Source of the DNA: Gilliamella sp. ESL0443
Lineage (GTDB): Bacteria; Pseudomonadota; Gammaproteobacteria; Enterobacterales; Orbaceae
Reading direction: 5' to 3'
DNA length: 64,000 nucleotides
Assembly (NCBI RefSeq): GCF_019469165.1
Contig: NZ_CP048263.1
Coordinates: forward strand, 62,001-126,000
Under the pieces are notes generated by a model. It was not told the origin of the DNA. It made no database searches and saw only the letters and a program-made list of their open reading frames with translations. The position numbers were made by a program, and so were the translations under genes. Positions 19,343-27,959 of this stretch are shown here, one piece after another (position 1 is the stretch's first letter; every line of letters begins with the position of its first letter).

Positions 19343-20158
19343 TTAATTGCTTCCTAAGCTAATTGAACTATCACGATTGAAAACAATTTTTATTTTGAGA
19401 TCTTTTCCGGCAATCGGCTTATATTTCCACATTTTCATTGCTGAGATAACCGAGCGATTAAAAATATTATTAGGTTGGGCTTCAATAATCCTAATATTTT
19501 CAACACGGCCCTCACTAGTTACATCAAACATAGCAACAACATAACCTTCTAAGCGCATATCTAGTGCTCTTCGAGGATATTCTGGTCGATTACGACTAAT
19601 TGGAGAGGGATTACCAGAATATTGTCGATTATCAGATACTTTAGGAGCTACTGAAGTATTTGCTATATTATCACTTATCACATCTTGTCTAACTTGTTGA
19701 CGAGATGATTTTTGTGTCGGTGGTTTTTTCTTATTTGGTTTAGGTTTAACAATAACTGGTTTATCTGGCTCTGTTGCTGGTTTTTTTTGTTCTATTTCAG
19801 GTGTAGGTTCCGGAATCTTTTCTTCAACGACTTCTGGCTCTACGACTGGTTCTTCAATTGGTTTATTGTCAATGATTTCACTGTTTTCAGCACCTTTGAT
19901 TTCAGGTGTTTCTTCAACCAATGATTGTTCCGGAGCTGCTAACTGAGTAAGGTCAATCATAACAGCTTTAATTGAATTATCACCTTCATCAACAACGATA
20001 TTATTTGCAAACAGTGCAGAGCTGAACAATAATCCAAATAAAAATAAATGTGATATTACAGAGATCGATGTATATATATAGGCATCCTTTTGCTTATTAG
20101 AAGCAGGTGATTGCGGCTCTTTTTCGTTGTTGATATCTATATCAAAGTTGATCTTCAT
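19343..20158 (-). CDS. tonB: Energy transducer TonB
   Basis: TonB couples the inner-membrane proton gradient to outer-membrane iron and haem receptors. In 271 residues it shows a short cytoplasmic N-terminus, one transmembrane helix near 29-50, a Pro/Glu/Lys-rich periplasmic spacer (about 95-165), and the C-terminal TonB domain with RPEYPRRALDMRLEGYV and MKMWKYKP. exbB and exbD are not adjacent. A Fur-like box lies upstream at 20197-20211, so iron repression is likely. Confidence 0.93.
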   Translation of the reverse strand: MKINFDIDINNEKEPQSPASNKQKDAYIYTSISVISHLFLFGLLFSSALFANNIVVDEGDNSIKAVMIDLTQLAAPEQSLVEETPEIKGAENSEIIDNKPIEEPVVEPEVVEEKIPEPTPEIEQKKPATEPDKPVIVKPKPNKKKPPTQKSSRQQVRQDVISDNIANTSVAPKVSDNRQYSGNPSPISRNRPEYPRRALDMRLEGYVVAMFDVTSEGRVENIRIIEAQPNNIFNRSVISAMKMWKYKPIAGKDLKIKIVFNRDSSISLGSN

Positions 20159-20196
20159 AACAGTAATTAATGTTCATTTAAGGTGTGTATTCTAAA

Positions 20197-20211
20197 TGAA
20201 AATGCTTATCA
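20197..20211. promoter_or_regulatory. Fur-like operator upstream of tonB
   Basis: TGAAAATGCTTATCA matches the 7-1-7 Fur pattern (TGATAAT-N-ATTATCA) at 12 of 14 defined positions. It lies about 40 bases before the tonB start and fits iron control of tonB. It is also upstream of ispB on the other strand, but tonB is the expected target. Confidence 0.6.
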
Positions 20212-20312
20212 TTTGTAGTATTTTTTTAAATATGATTTAGCAATACTTGTTGCTTAAAAATATTTATCAGATAATAGTAAATAAATATCTCCCATTTGTA
20301 GTGGTTAGACTG

Positions 20313-21296
20313 ATGAATAATCCATCGATAAAACAAATACTCGATCTAGTGCAAGATGATTTAGTTAAAGTTAATGAAGCAATACAAGCAGAACTTAGTT
20401 CTGATGTTGTACTAATTAATCAATTAGGGAATTACATCATTAGTAGTGGTGGAAAACGGATTCGCCCAGTTATTGCTTTGTTAATAGCTAAAGCGCTTAA
20501 TTATCAGGGTGATAAACATATTATTACCGCAGCTTTTATCGAATTTATTCACACTGCAACTTTATTGCATGATGATGTTGTTGATGAATCTGATTTACGG
20601 CGAGGTAAATCAACTGCTAATGCGCTATTTGGTAATGCGGCAAGTGTCTTAGTTGGTGATTATATTTACACAAGATCTTTCCAAATGATGGTACGCACAG
20701 AATCATTCAAAGTATTGAAGATAATGTCAGAAGCAACAAATATTATTGCTGAAGGTGAAGTTCAACAGCTGATAAATTGTAATGATCCTGATATTACTAA
20801 AGAGCAATACCTACAAGTTATTTATCGCAAAACAGCAAGACTGTTTGAAGCAACATCGCATTCAGCAGCAGTATTAGCAGGAGCAACACCAGAGCAAGAA
20901 TTTGCACTGCAAGAGTATGGAAAATACTTGGGAACCGCCTTTCAAATTATTGATGACTTATTAGATTATAGTGCGGATAGTAATCAAAAATTAGGTAAAA
21001 ATTTGGGTGATGATCTCAATGAAGGTAAACCAACCTTACCATTATTGCATGCAATGCATCATGCTAATTCAGAAGATGCGACATTAATCCGTCAAGCTAT
21101 CGAGCAAGGTAATGGCAGGCATTTATTAGATCATATTTTAAAAGTTATGCAGTCGTGTGGATCTCTTGAATTTACTTTAAAAACGGCTCAACAAGAGGCC
21201 AATAAAGCATTCAATGTTATTTCAATCTTACCTGATTCCCCTTATAAAAAAGCGCTACAAGATCTGGCTTTACTATCAGTAAAAAGGGATAACTAA
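20313..21296 (+). CDS. ispB: Octaprenyl diphosphate synthase
   Basis: This trans-prenyltransferase makes the quinone side chain from farnesyl diphosphate and isopentenyl diphosphate. Both aspartate-rich motifs are present: LLHDDVVDESDLRRGK and IIDDLLDYSAD. GGKRIRP binds the diphosphate. The frame is open 22 codons further up, but the ATG at 20313 gives 327 residues and aligns with the E. coli start (323 residues); its ribosome site is weak. It is divergent from tonB. In E. coli rplU-rpmA lies next to ispB; here it does not. Confidence 0.93.
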   Translation: MNNPSIKQILDLVQDDLVKVNEAIQAELSSDVVLINQLGNYIISSGGKRIRPVIALLIAKALNYQGDKHIITAAFIEFIHTATLLHDDVVDESDLRRGKSTANALFGNAASVLVGDYIYTRSFQMMVRTESFKVLKIMSEATNIIAEGEVQQLINCNDPDITKEQYLQVIYRKTARLFEATSHSAAVLAGATPEQEFALQEYGKYLGTAFQIIDDLLDYSADSNQKLGKNLGDDLNEGKPTLPLLHAMHHANSEDATLIRQAIEQGNGRHLLDHILKVMQSCGSLEFTLKTAQQEANKAFNVISILPDSPYKKALQDLALLSVKRDN

Positions 21297-21405
21297 ACGT
21301 GATGTGATATTTAAAAAATATTATTTATACGAAAATTGATTTTACGTTGCTGTATAAACAAATTGCTTCCCTTAATATGCAATTACTTTAATTTAGGTAG
21401 TCATT

Positions 21406-22278
21406 ATGCTCAAAAGATCTTGGCCTGTTTTTTTAATTTTTATTTCGATGATATCAGTGCAAGCAAGTGCTTCATTTGCTAAATACTTGTTTCCTGTACT
21501 AGGGCCTGAGGCGATGACAGCATGGCGGTTGTTTTTCTCAGCGATTTTATTGGTAATAATCTTTAAACCTTGGCGTAAAACTATTACTAAGTCAGCCATT
21601 AAATATATTATTCTGTATGGTGTCGCTATGGGATGTATGAATTTGGCTTTTTATAATGCCATATCTCGAATCCCAATAGGAATTGCTGTGGCAATAGAGT
21701 TAACTGGACCAATTATGGTTGCGATGTTTTCTGGGCGCCGATTAACTGATTTTGTTTGGTTAGCTATTGCGATCATTGGATTGGTGATGTTGCTTCCTAT
21801 TCATCAGGCTTCTAACGATTTGGATCCTATCGGTATATTACTAGCTTTATGTGCAGGAAGCTGTTGGGCTGGTTATATTGTTTTTGGGCGAAAAGCGGGT
21901 GAAATTTATGGTGCCTCAAGTGTTGCGGTAGGTTCGATTATTGCCTCAATATTACTCTTTCCTATTGGTGTATGGCACAGTGGTAGCACCATGTTTTCGA
22001 TGGATCTGTTGCCTCTCGTTTTTGTCGTTTCATTATTGGCGTCTGCTATTCCATATGGCCTGGATATGATCGCTTTGCCACGATTACCCGCACAAACTTT
22101 TAGTACTCTGATGAGCTTGTCACCTGTATTTGCTGCGTTTTCTGGATTAATTGTTTTACACGAACAGTTAACTCATTATCAATGGATTGCTATTCTATTT
22201 ATTATAGTTTCATCGATTGGTACTGTATTAACTATGCAGCGTCCAACTAAAATTAAAGCGCTAAATCGAGAAAATTGA
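21406..22278 (+). CDS. rhtA: Threonine/homoserine exporter RhtA (EamA family)
   Basis: The 290-residue protein has about ten transmembrane helices in two EamA repeats. Blocks shared with E. coli RhtA include SASFAKYLFPVLG, FYNAISRIPIGIAVAIELTGP and PYGLDMIALPRLPAQTFSTL (the last in the second repeat). RhtA exports threonine, homoserine and some other amino acids. It is a single gene between ispB and convergent ffh, ending at a strong hairpin. Confidence 0.85.
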   Translation: MLKRSWPVFLIFISMISVQASASFAKYLFPVLGPEAMTAWRLFFSAILLVIIFKPWRKTITKSAIKYIILYGVAMGCMNLAFYNAISRIPIGIAVAIELTGPIMVAMFSGRRLTDFVWLAIAIIGLVMLLPIHQASNDLDPIGILLALCAGSCWAGYIVFGRKAGEIYGASSVAVGSIIASILLFPIGVWHSGSTMFSMDLLPLVFVVSLLASAIPYGLDMIALPRLPAQTFSTLMSLSPVFAAFSGLIVLHEQLTHYQWIAILFIIVSSIGTVLTMQRPTKIKALNREN

Positions 22279-22287
22279 GTTTATTGA

Positions 22288-22323
22288 AATACTATCGTGT
22301 AACTTTGCACGATAGTATTTTAT
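22288..22323. terminator. Terminator between rhtA and ffh
   Basis: AATACTATCGTG (22288-22299) and its perfect complement (22308-22319) enclose an eight-base loop, followed by T residues on the plus strand. It separates convergent rhtA and ffh. Confidence 0.85.
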
Positions 22324-22346
22324 TGAAAGAAAAGCGACGTAAAATG

Positions 22347-23714
22347 TTATCTAGGTGGGAAGCCCATGCCTCCCCCCATTAGACCTTTCATTTGGCGCAT
22401 CATCTTCATCATGCCACCACCTTTCATCTTTTTCATCATTTTTTGCATATCTTCAAACTGCTTAAGCAGCTTGTTAACATCTTGCACTTGGGTACCTGAA
22501 CCATTAGCAATACGGCGTTTGCGTGAGCCTTTGATGATTTCGGGGTTGGCTCGTTCTTTTAATGTCATCGAACCAATTATGGCTTCCATCTTGATGGTGA
22601 TTTTATCATCCATCTGTGCTTTGATATGATCAGGAAGTTGACCAACGCCAGGTAGTTTAGCCAGCATAGCGCCCATTCCACCCATATTACGCATTTGTCG
22701 AAGTTGATCTTGGAAGTCATTAAAATCAAACTTATCGCCTTTTTTAAGTTTTTTGGCGATTTTCTCTGCCTTTTCACGATCAACATTACTCTGTAACTCT
22801 TCAATTAAAGAGAGTACATCACCCATCCCTAAAATGCGTGAAGCGATACGGTCAGGATAAAAAGGTTCTAATGCATCCGTCTTTTCACCCATCCCTAAAA
22901 ATTTGATTGGTTTACCGGTAATATGACGAATCGATAACGCCGCACCGCCACGAGCATCACCATCCACCTTAGTTAAAATAACCCCGGTCAAAGGTAATGC
23001 GTCATTAAATGCTTTTGCCGTATTAGCAGCATCTTGCCCGGTCATGGCATCGACCACAAATAACGTTTCAATTGGATTGATTGCATCATGCAATGCTTTG
23101 ATTTCATCCATCATCTCGCTATCGACATGTAATCGACCAGCGGTATCGACAATAAGGACATCAAAAAATTGTAATTTAGCATGTGAAATTGCTTTGTTAA
23201 CAATATCAATAGGTTTTTGATTGATATCTGACGGGAAGAATTCCACATCAATTGCTTTAGCGAGTGTTTCTAACTGTTTTATGGCCGCAGGGCGATAAAC
23301 ATCAGCAGAGACAACTAACACTTTCTTTTTCTGTTTTTCTTTTAAAAATTTTGCTAGTTTTGCAACGCTAGTCGTTTTACCCGCACCTTGCAAACCTGCC
23401 ATTAGAATGACGGCTGGAGGTTGGGTGGCTAAGTTAAGTGAACTATTAACTTCACCCATAGCTGTAGTAAGTTCTGCTTGAACGATTTTGATGAATTCTT
23501 GGCCTGGTGTTAGACTTTTATTAACATCTAAACCAACAGCTTTTTGTTTAACTTGGTTAATAAATTCTCGTACCACAGGTAGGGCAACATCAGCCTCAAG
23601 TAATGCCATACGGACATCACGTAGGGCATCTTTGATATTATCTTCTGATAAGCGTCCACGCCCACTAATATTGCGAAATGTCTGTGATAAACGGTCAGTT
23701 AAATTCTCAAACAT
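22347..23714 (-). CDS. ffh: Signal recognition particle protein Ffh
   Basis: Ffh binds 4.5S RNA and signal sequences and delivers ribosomes to FtsY. It has 455 residues from the ATG at 23712-23714, the family start MFENLTDRLSQTF with GAGAG upstream; a longer in-frame start five codons up is unlikely. The N and G domains carry GLQGAGKTTS (G1), DTAGRLH (G3) and TKVDGDARGG (G4). The M domain has KGSRKRRIANGSG and ends in a Met/Lys/Gly-rich tail. It is a single gene. Confidence 0.97.
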   Translation of the reverse strand: MFENLTDRLSQTFRNISGRGRLSEDNIKDALRDVRMALLEADVALPVVREFINQVKQKAVGLDVNKSLTPGQEFIKIVQAELTTAMGEVNSSLNLATQPPAVILMAGLQGAGKTTSVAKLAKFLKEKQKKKVLVVSADVYRPAAIKQLETLAKAIDVEFFPSDINQKPIDIVNKAISHAKLQFFDVLIVDTAGRLHVDSEMMDEIKALHDAINPIETLFVVDAMTGQDAANTAKAFNDALPLTGVILTKVDGDARGGAALSIRHITGKPIKFLGMGEKTDALEPFYPDRIASRILGMGDVLSLIEELQSNVDREKAEKIAKKLKKGDKFDFNDFQDQLRQMRNMGGMGAMLAKLPGVGQLPDHIKAQMDDKITIKMEAIIGSMTLKERANPEIIKGSRKRRIANGSGTQVQDVNKLLKQFEDMQKMMKKMKGGGMMKMMRQMKGLMGGGMGFPPR

Positions 23715-23860
23715 GCTAACTCTCAACAAATGAAAAAATTTTCAACTATCATATCAGAAAATTGGCAGAAGTCCCATGATCATAAATTTACCATGACTTG
23801 ACACTAAAATTGGTTCCTGTTGAAATGAGATGCATAACAAGATGAAAGGAGAAATCATAT

Positions 23861-24244
23861 ATGGTAAAAGTTGTTAATACCAACAAAGCACCAGCAGCAA
23901 TAGGTCCTTATGTTCAAGGTGTTGATTTGGGCAACATGTTATTTGCATCAGGTCAAATTCCAATTAGTCCAGCTACAGGTGAGATGCCAAGTTGTGTCAA
24001 AGAGCAAGCTAAACAAAGTTTAGCGAATGTAAAAGCAATTATTACTGAGGCAGGATATCAAGTTAAAAATATCGTTAAAACGACAATTTTTTTAGCAGAT
24101 ATGAATGATTTTGCGGATGTGAATAGTGTCTATGAGGCATTTTTTACAGAGAATCAAGCAACATTCCCTGCTCGTTCTTGTGTACAAGTTGCTCGCATTC
24201 CTAAAGATGCAAAAGTTGAAATTGAAGTTATTGCGGTTAAATAA
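23861..24244 (+). CDS. ridA: 2-iminobutanoate/2-iminopropanoate deaminase RidA
   Basis: RidA hydrolyses reactive enamine/imine intermediates made by PLP enzymes such as threonine dehydratase. The 127 residues closely match E. coli RidA: APAAIGPYVQGVDLGNMLF, SGQIPISPATGE and the catalytic Arg in FPARSCVQVARIPKDA. The ribosome site is AAAGGAG. It is a single gene, followed by a hairpin and by the first copy of the 25-bp dispersed repeat. Confidence 0.95.
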   Translation: MVKVVNTNKAPAAIGPYVQGVDLGNMLFASGQIPISPATGEMPSCVKEQAKQSLANVKAIITEAGYQVKNIVKTTIFLADMNDFADVNSVYEAFFTENQATFPARSCVQVARIPKDAKVEIEVIAVK

Positions 24245-24258
24245 GCGACTTATAATTG

Positions 24259-24278
24259 TTAGCACCGAAAGGTGCTAA
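24259..24278. other. Perfect hairpin after ridA (no T run)
   Basis: TTAGCACC-GAAA-GGTGCTAA forms a perfect 8-bp stem with a stable GAAA tetraloop, 15 bases after ridA. No T run follows on the plus strand, so it may protect the 3' end or act with the terminator-like structure just downstream. Confidence 0.6.
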
Positions 24279-24286
24279 TGAAGTAA

Positions 24287-24313
24287 AAAAAAGTTGAGGA
24301 ACGGGGTTTTTGA
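24287..24313 (+). repeat. Dispersed 25-bp repeat, copy 1
   Basis: The core AAAAAAGTTGAGGAACGGGG plus TTTTT is shared with 30994-31020 and 61300-61324. In this copy the CGGGGTTTT half (24302-24310) can pair with AAAATCCCG (24328-24336, one G-U pair) and is followed by five T residues, giving a terminator-like hairpin for ridA. Confidence 0.8.
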
Positions 24314-24341
24314 GGTTTTTTTTATTTAAAATCCCGTTTTT
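24302..24341 (+). terminator. Possible terminator of ridA using the repeat as left arm
   Basis: The stem is 24302-24310 with 24328-24336 (nine pairs, one G-U), loop 17 bases, T run 24337-24341. The loop is long and T-rich, so stability is moderate. Confidence 0.5.
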
Positions 24342-24510
24342 GACCATCTATTCTAACGTTTTATATCCAAATCAGTCTTTTAAACGGTCTATTTTATTAT
24401 CCTAAAATTATTTATATTTAAACTATTATTTAGTGATTGATTGCCAATTAAGTTGGTGCAATAATCTACAATCATCCATTGATATTTACTGATTTAATTA
24501 GGTTGGGAAA

Positions 24511-25707
24511 ATGTTTGAAAAAGTAGAGTCGTACGCAGGGGATCCAATATTATCATTAGTTGCTGAATTCAATAATGATAAGCGCGAAAACAAGACCAAT
24601 TTGAGTATTGGTTATTATTATGATGAAAATAGTGTGGTTCCTCAATTATCGTGTATTAAAACGGCTCGTGACTATATTTATCATCATCAACAAGGCGCAC
24701 AACTTTATTTGCCGATGAGTGGCTTACCGAGTTATTGTCAGGCAATCCAATCATTGCTTTTTGGTGAAGATAATCCTGCTTTTCAAACGAAGCGGATAGC
24801 CACTGTTCAGACATTAGGAGGATCAGGTGCGCTGAAAGTCGGTGCTGACTTTTTATATCGTTATTTCCCTAATTCTCAAGTTTGGGTTAGTGATCCAACT
24901 TGGGAGAATCATATTGCCATTTTTAATGGCGCAGGATTTAAGGTAAATAAATATCCTTATTTTGATCCACAGACTTGTGGCGTGAATTTTGATGCGATGC
25001 TTGAAACACTTAATACCTTACCCGCTAAAAGTATTGTGTTATTGCATCCTTGCTGCCATAACCCAACTGGTGCAGAATTAACAAACCAACAATGGGACAA
25101 AGTGATTGATGTGTTACAAAACCGAGATCTCATCCCATTTATGGATATCGCTTACCAAGGTTTTGGCGAAAGTATCGAAAGTGATAGCTATGCAATAAAA
25201 AAAGTGGCTGAGCGAGGATTATGTGGGTTTATCAGTAATTCGTTTTCTAAAACATTTTCACTTTATGGTGAGCGAGTGGGCGGTTTATCCGTTTTATGTG
25301 ATAATAATCAAGTGGCTAATCGAGTGTTTGGTCAATTACAAGCAACGGTTCGTCGAAATTATTCTAGTCCTGCCGCTTACGGTGCACAACTTGTATCATA
25401 CGTATTAAATAATGCTGAACTTAAAGCATTATGGTTTAAAGAAGTTGAATCAATGCGCAATCGTATTGTTAGCATGCGCTCAACATTAGTCGATTTATTA
25501 AAAACAGCAGCACCTAAACAGAATTTTGACTACCTACTTAAACAAAGAGGTATGTTTAGTTACACCGGTTTTTCTAAAGAGCAAGTCGCACAACTAAAAG
25601 ATGATTTCGCTGTTTATTTGGTGGGCAGCGGAAGAATGTGTGTGGCGGGTTTAAATCACCATAATATACATCGTGTAGCAGAAGCATTTGCCACAATCAA
25701 ATCATAA
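24511..25707 (+). CDS. tyrB: Aromatic amino acid aminotransferase
   Basis: This class I PLP aminotransferase makes the last step of tyrosine and phenylalanine synthesis and also acts on leucine and aspartate. Its 398 residues follow E. coli TyrB closely: [40 protein letters not shown], and Lys247 as the PLP lysine in [16 protein letters not shown]. With aspC at 2302-3477 the genome has both family members. I saw no convincing TyrR box in the 266-base upstream spacer. An entericidin-like gene begins 24 bases downstream. Confidence 0.93.
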   Translation: MFEKVESYAGDPILSLVAEFNNDKRENKTNLSIGYYYDENSVVPQLSCIKTARDYIYHHQQGAQLYLPMSGLPSYCQAIQSLLFGEDNPAFQTKRIATVQTLGGSGALKVGADFLYRYFPNSQVWVSDPTWENHIAIFNGAGFKVNKYPYFDPQTCGVNFDAMLETLNTLPAKSIVLLHPCCHNPTGAELTNQQWDKVIDVLQNRDLIPFMDIAYQGFGESIESDSYAIKKVAERGLCGFISNSFSKTFSLYGERVGGLSVLCDNNQVANRVFGQLQATVRRNYSSPAAYGAQLVSYVLNNAELKALWFKEVESMRNRIVSMRSTLVDLLKTAAPKQNFDYLLKQRGMFSYTGFSKEQVAQLKDDFAVYLVGSGRMCVAGLNHHNIHRVAEAFATIKS

Positions 25708-25731
25708 TGTGACTAACTAGAGGAGAATCAC

Positions 25732-25881
25732 ATGTTACGTAAAGTATTTATTTTATTGATAAGTATCGCGATGACAACACTTGTAGTAGGTTGTAACACG
25801 GTTAAAGGTGTTGGTAAAGACGTGCAATCAGGCGGTAAAGCAATTACCAATACTGCCGAAGATGTTAGTGAAAAATTGTAA
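25732..25881 (+). CDS. Entericidin-like small lipoprotein (EcnA/EcnB family)
   Basis: The peptide has 49 residues: a Lys/Arg start, a hydrophobic signal peptide and the lipobox VVGC, then about 30 residues with VKGVGKDVQSGGKAI and an NTAEDVSEKL end. This is the pattern of the entericidin family (EcnA antidote/EcnB bacteriolytic lipoprotein in E. coli). Only one gene is present, so it cannot be said which partner it resembles functionally. AGAGGAG is a strong ribosome site. A hairpin (25893-25900 with 25913-25920) follows without a T run. Confidence 0.8.
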   Translation: MLRKVFILLISIAMTTLVVGCNTVKGVGKDVQSGGKAITNTAEDVSEKL

Positions 25882-25928
25882 ATAATAAATGGGTTTGCTT
25901 ATAGCTTCTTAAAAGCAAACAAAACCAT

Positions 25929-26426
25929 ATGTATCGACTATTTATTTTAGCATTTTTACTTGTAGGGTGTGGTTCGTTGAACTTTCGAACTGCACCTTTA
26001 ATCATGGACAATTGCCAATATCAAAATCGTTCTGGTATTGAATTTAAGTTAAACCAACTTGAACCCAACCTTACACAATATCCCCATATTTATCTTTCAC
26101 AAAGTCGAGCTAGTCGGCACTTACCCATAAGTTATGTTGGCTTAAAAGGCAAATTAACGGGTCAAACTTTTGAGCGAGATTATCCAAAAGAGACTTTTTG
26201 GCGTAGTACTAATATATTTGAAAGAGCATCAATGTATGATGATGGTTATGATGATCTTTACATTAGCGCCAAACAGAAAGAAGAACGCGATCGTAAAGCA
26301 AAGTTTGTTGTTAAAGAAGCTGTGTTAGAAACGTGTCAAATTGTTTATATTTCCATTGATTCTTTAGCTAAAGACAGTGATAATTCGTCATTAATTAAAT
26401 TTAATGATTTATCTATTATTAACTAA
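25929..26426 (+). CDS. Predicted lipoprotein of unknown function
   Basis: The 165-residue protein has a very short signal peptide and the lipobox LLVGC (lipidated Cys14). The mature part is hydrophilic with no motif I know; it contains two more Cys (NCQYQ and TCQIV) and a charged stretch near residues 115-130. The DUF2569 gene begins 10 bases downstream, so the two probably form one transcript. Confidence 0.6.
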   Translation: MYRLFILAFLLVGCGSLNFRTAPLIMDNCQYQNRSGIEFKLNQLEPNLTQYPHIYLSQSRASRHLPISYVGLKGKLTGQTFERDYPKETFWRSTNIFERASMYDDGYDDLYISAKQKEERDRKAKFVVKEAVLETCQIVYISIDSLAKDSDNSSLIKFNDLSIIN

Positions 26427-26436
26427 GGATCTTTAT

Positions 26437-26934
26437 ATGACGGATAATCCAAAACTTAAGGGATTAGGTGGCTGGCTTATAGTTGTTGCAATATGTATCA
26501 TATTTTCGATTGTAGTAAATCTATTCGGTATCGGTTTTATTGTTATGATTTTCAAAGACCATTGGGGTGAGTTTATCAATCCTGCTTCTGAATATTATAT
26601 TCCTAATTTTAGTTGGGTTTTACCTTTGGAATTAGGTCTTAATGCGATTTTAATTCCTTTTGCCCTTTATTTGCTTTATCTTTTTTTTACTAAAAACTAT
26701 AAATTTCCTTATTATATGATTGGTTATCTAGTAACATCATGTACTTTTGTTCTTTTGGATCAATTTTTTTCTTATCATTATGTTAAACTTCCGATTGAAA
26801 CAAGCGATATAGCTAAAATAGTAAGACAACTTATTTGGAGCGGTATTTGGGCTGCTTATATATTAAGATCAGAGCGAGTTGCAAATACCTTTGTTGAAGG
26901 ACAATGTAAAAGTCATAACAATATAATTAATTAA
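26437..26934 (+). CDS. DUF2569-type membrane protein
   Basis: A 165-residue integral membrane protein with four predicted helices. The start KLKGLGGWLIVVA, a Gly-Gly-Trp-Leu just before the first helix, is typical of DUF2569 proteins. The frame is open 11 codons further up, overlapping the lipoprotein gene, but AAGGAT is correctly spaced for the ATG at 26437. No function is known for the family. Confidence 0.7.
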   Translation: MTDNPKLKGLGGWLIVVAICIIFSIVVNLFGIGFIVMIFKDHWGEFINPASEYYIPNFSWVLPLELGLNAILIPFALYLLYLFFTKNYKFPYYMIGYLVTSCTFVLLDQFFSYHYVKLPIETSDIAKIVRQLIWSGIWAAYILRSERVANTFVEGQCKSHNNIIN

Positions 26935-26964
26935 TTTATCATTTTATTATTTTAAGGAATTAAA

Positions 26965-27879
26965 ATGCCATTAAATTTTGAATCATCAGTTAAAGGGAAA
27001 GTTAAAAAAGCAGTTATTCCTGTTGCTGGTCTTGGCACAAGAATGTTACCTGCAACCAAAGCGATTCCTAAAGAGATGTTACCTGTGGTTGATAAACCAC
27101 TTATTCAATATGTTGTCAAAGAGTGTATTGCGGCAGGGATAACTGAAATTATTTTTGTAACGCACTCGTCTAAAAATTCTATTGAAAACCACTTTGACAC
27201 CAGTTTTGAGCTTGAAGCTATGCTTGAGGCCCGCGTTAAACGTCAACTTTTGCAGGAAGTACAAGGGATTCTGCCAAAAAACGTGACGATTACTAGTGTT
27301 CGCCAAGGGTTAGCAAAAGGACTTGGTCATGCGGTACTTTGTGCTTATCCTTTAGTTGGCGATGAGCCTTTTGCTGTAGTATTACCAGATGTGATTATTG
27401 ATGAGTATGATAGTGATCTTACTCAAGATAATTTAGCGGCGATGATTAATAATTATCATAACACTAAACATAGCCAAATCATGGTCGAACCTGTGCCAAA
27501 AGATCTTGTTTCATCTTATGGTATTGTTGACTGCCGTGGTGAAGAGTTATCTGCAGGTAATGTAACGCAAATGTATAGTGTAGTTGAAAAACCGTCAATA
27601 GAAGAAGCGCCATCTAACCAATCAGTTGTTGGTCGTTATGTTTTGTCTGAGAAAATTTGGCCGTTGTTAGCGAAAACACCTTTAGGTGCTGGTGGTGAAA
27701 TTCAATTAACTGATGCAATTGCAATGTTATTAGAAGAAGATCCAGTTGACGCATACTGTATTAAAGGCCGAAGCCACGACTGTGGTAATAAATTGGGTTA
27801 TGTACAAACTTTCGTACAATACGCAATGCGCCACAAAAGTTTAGGTGATGATGTTAAAGCATGGTTAAAAACCATTTAA
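26965..27879 (+). CDS. galU: UTP-glucose-1-phosphate uridylyltransferase
   Basis: GalU makes UDP-glucose for lipopolysaccharide, trehalose and galactose metabolism. In 304 residues (E. coli 302) it has the nucleotidyltransferase start [20 protein letters not shown], the substrate block [17 protein letters not shown], and VVEKPS and [10 protein letters not shown] motifs further on. AAGGAAT precedes the ATG. It is 30 bases after the DUF2569 gene and ends at a bidirectional terminator. Confidence 0.96.
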   Translation: MPLNFESSVKGKVKKAVIPVAGLGTRMLPATKAIPKEMLPVVDKPLIQYVVKECIAAGITEIIFVTHSSKNSIENHFDTSFELEAMLEARVKRQLLQEVQGILPKNVTITSVRQGLAKGLGHAVLCAYPLVGDEPFAVVLPDVIIDEYDSDLTQDNLAAMINNYHNTKHSQIMVEPVPKDLVSSYGIVDCRGEELSAGNVTQMYSVVEKPSIEEAPSNQSVVGRYVLSEKIWPLLAKTPLGAGGEIQLTDAIAMLLEEDPVDAYCIKGRSHDCGNKLGYVQTFVQYAMRHKSLGDDVKAWLKTI

Positions 27880-27899
27880 TTTTATTTTACCGCTGATAT

Positions 27900-27925
27900 A
27901 AAAAGACGCCAATTGGCGTCTTTTT
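27900..27925. terminator. Bidirectional terminator between galU and tcyP
   Basis: AAAAAGACGCC and its perfect complement flank an AATT loop, giving an 11-bp stem with A/T runs on both sides. It serves plus-strand galU and the minus-strand symporter gene. Confidence 0.95.
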
Positions 27926-27959
27926 GTTAATTAAATTAAACTGAAAATTGTCTTTATCG

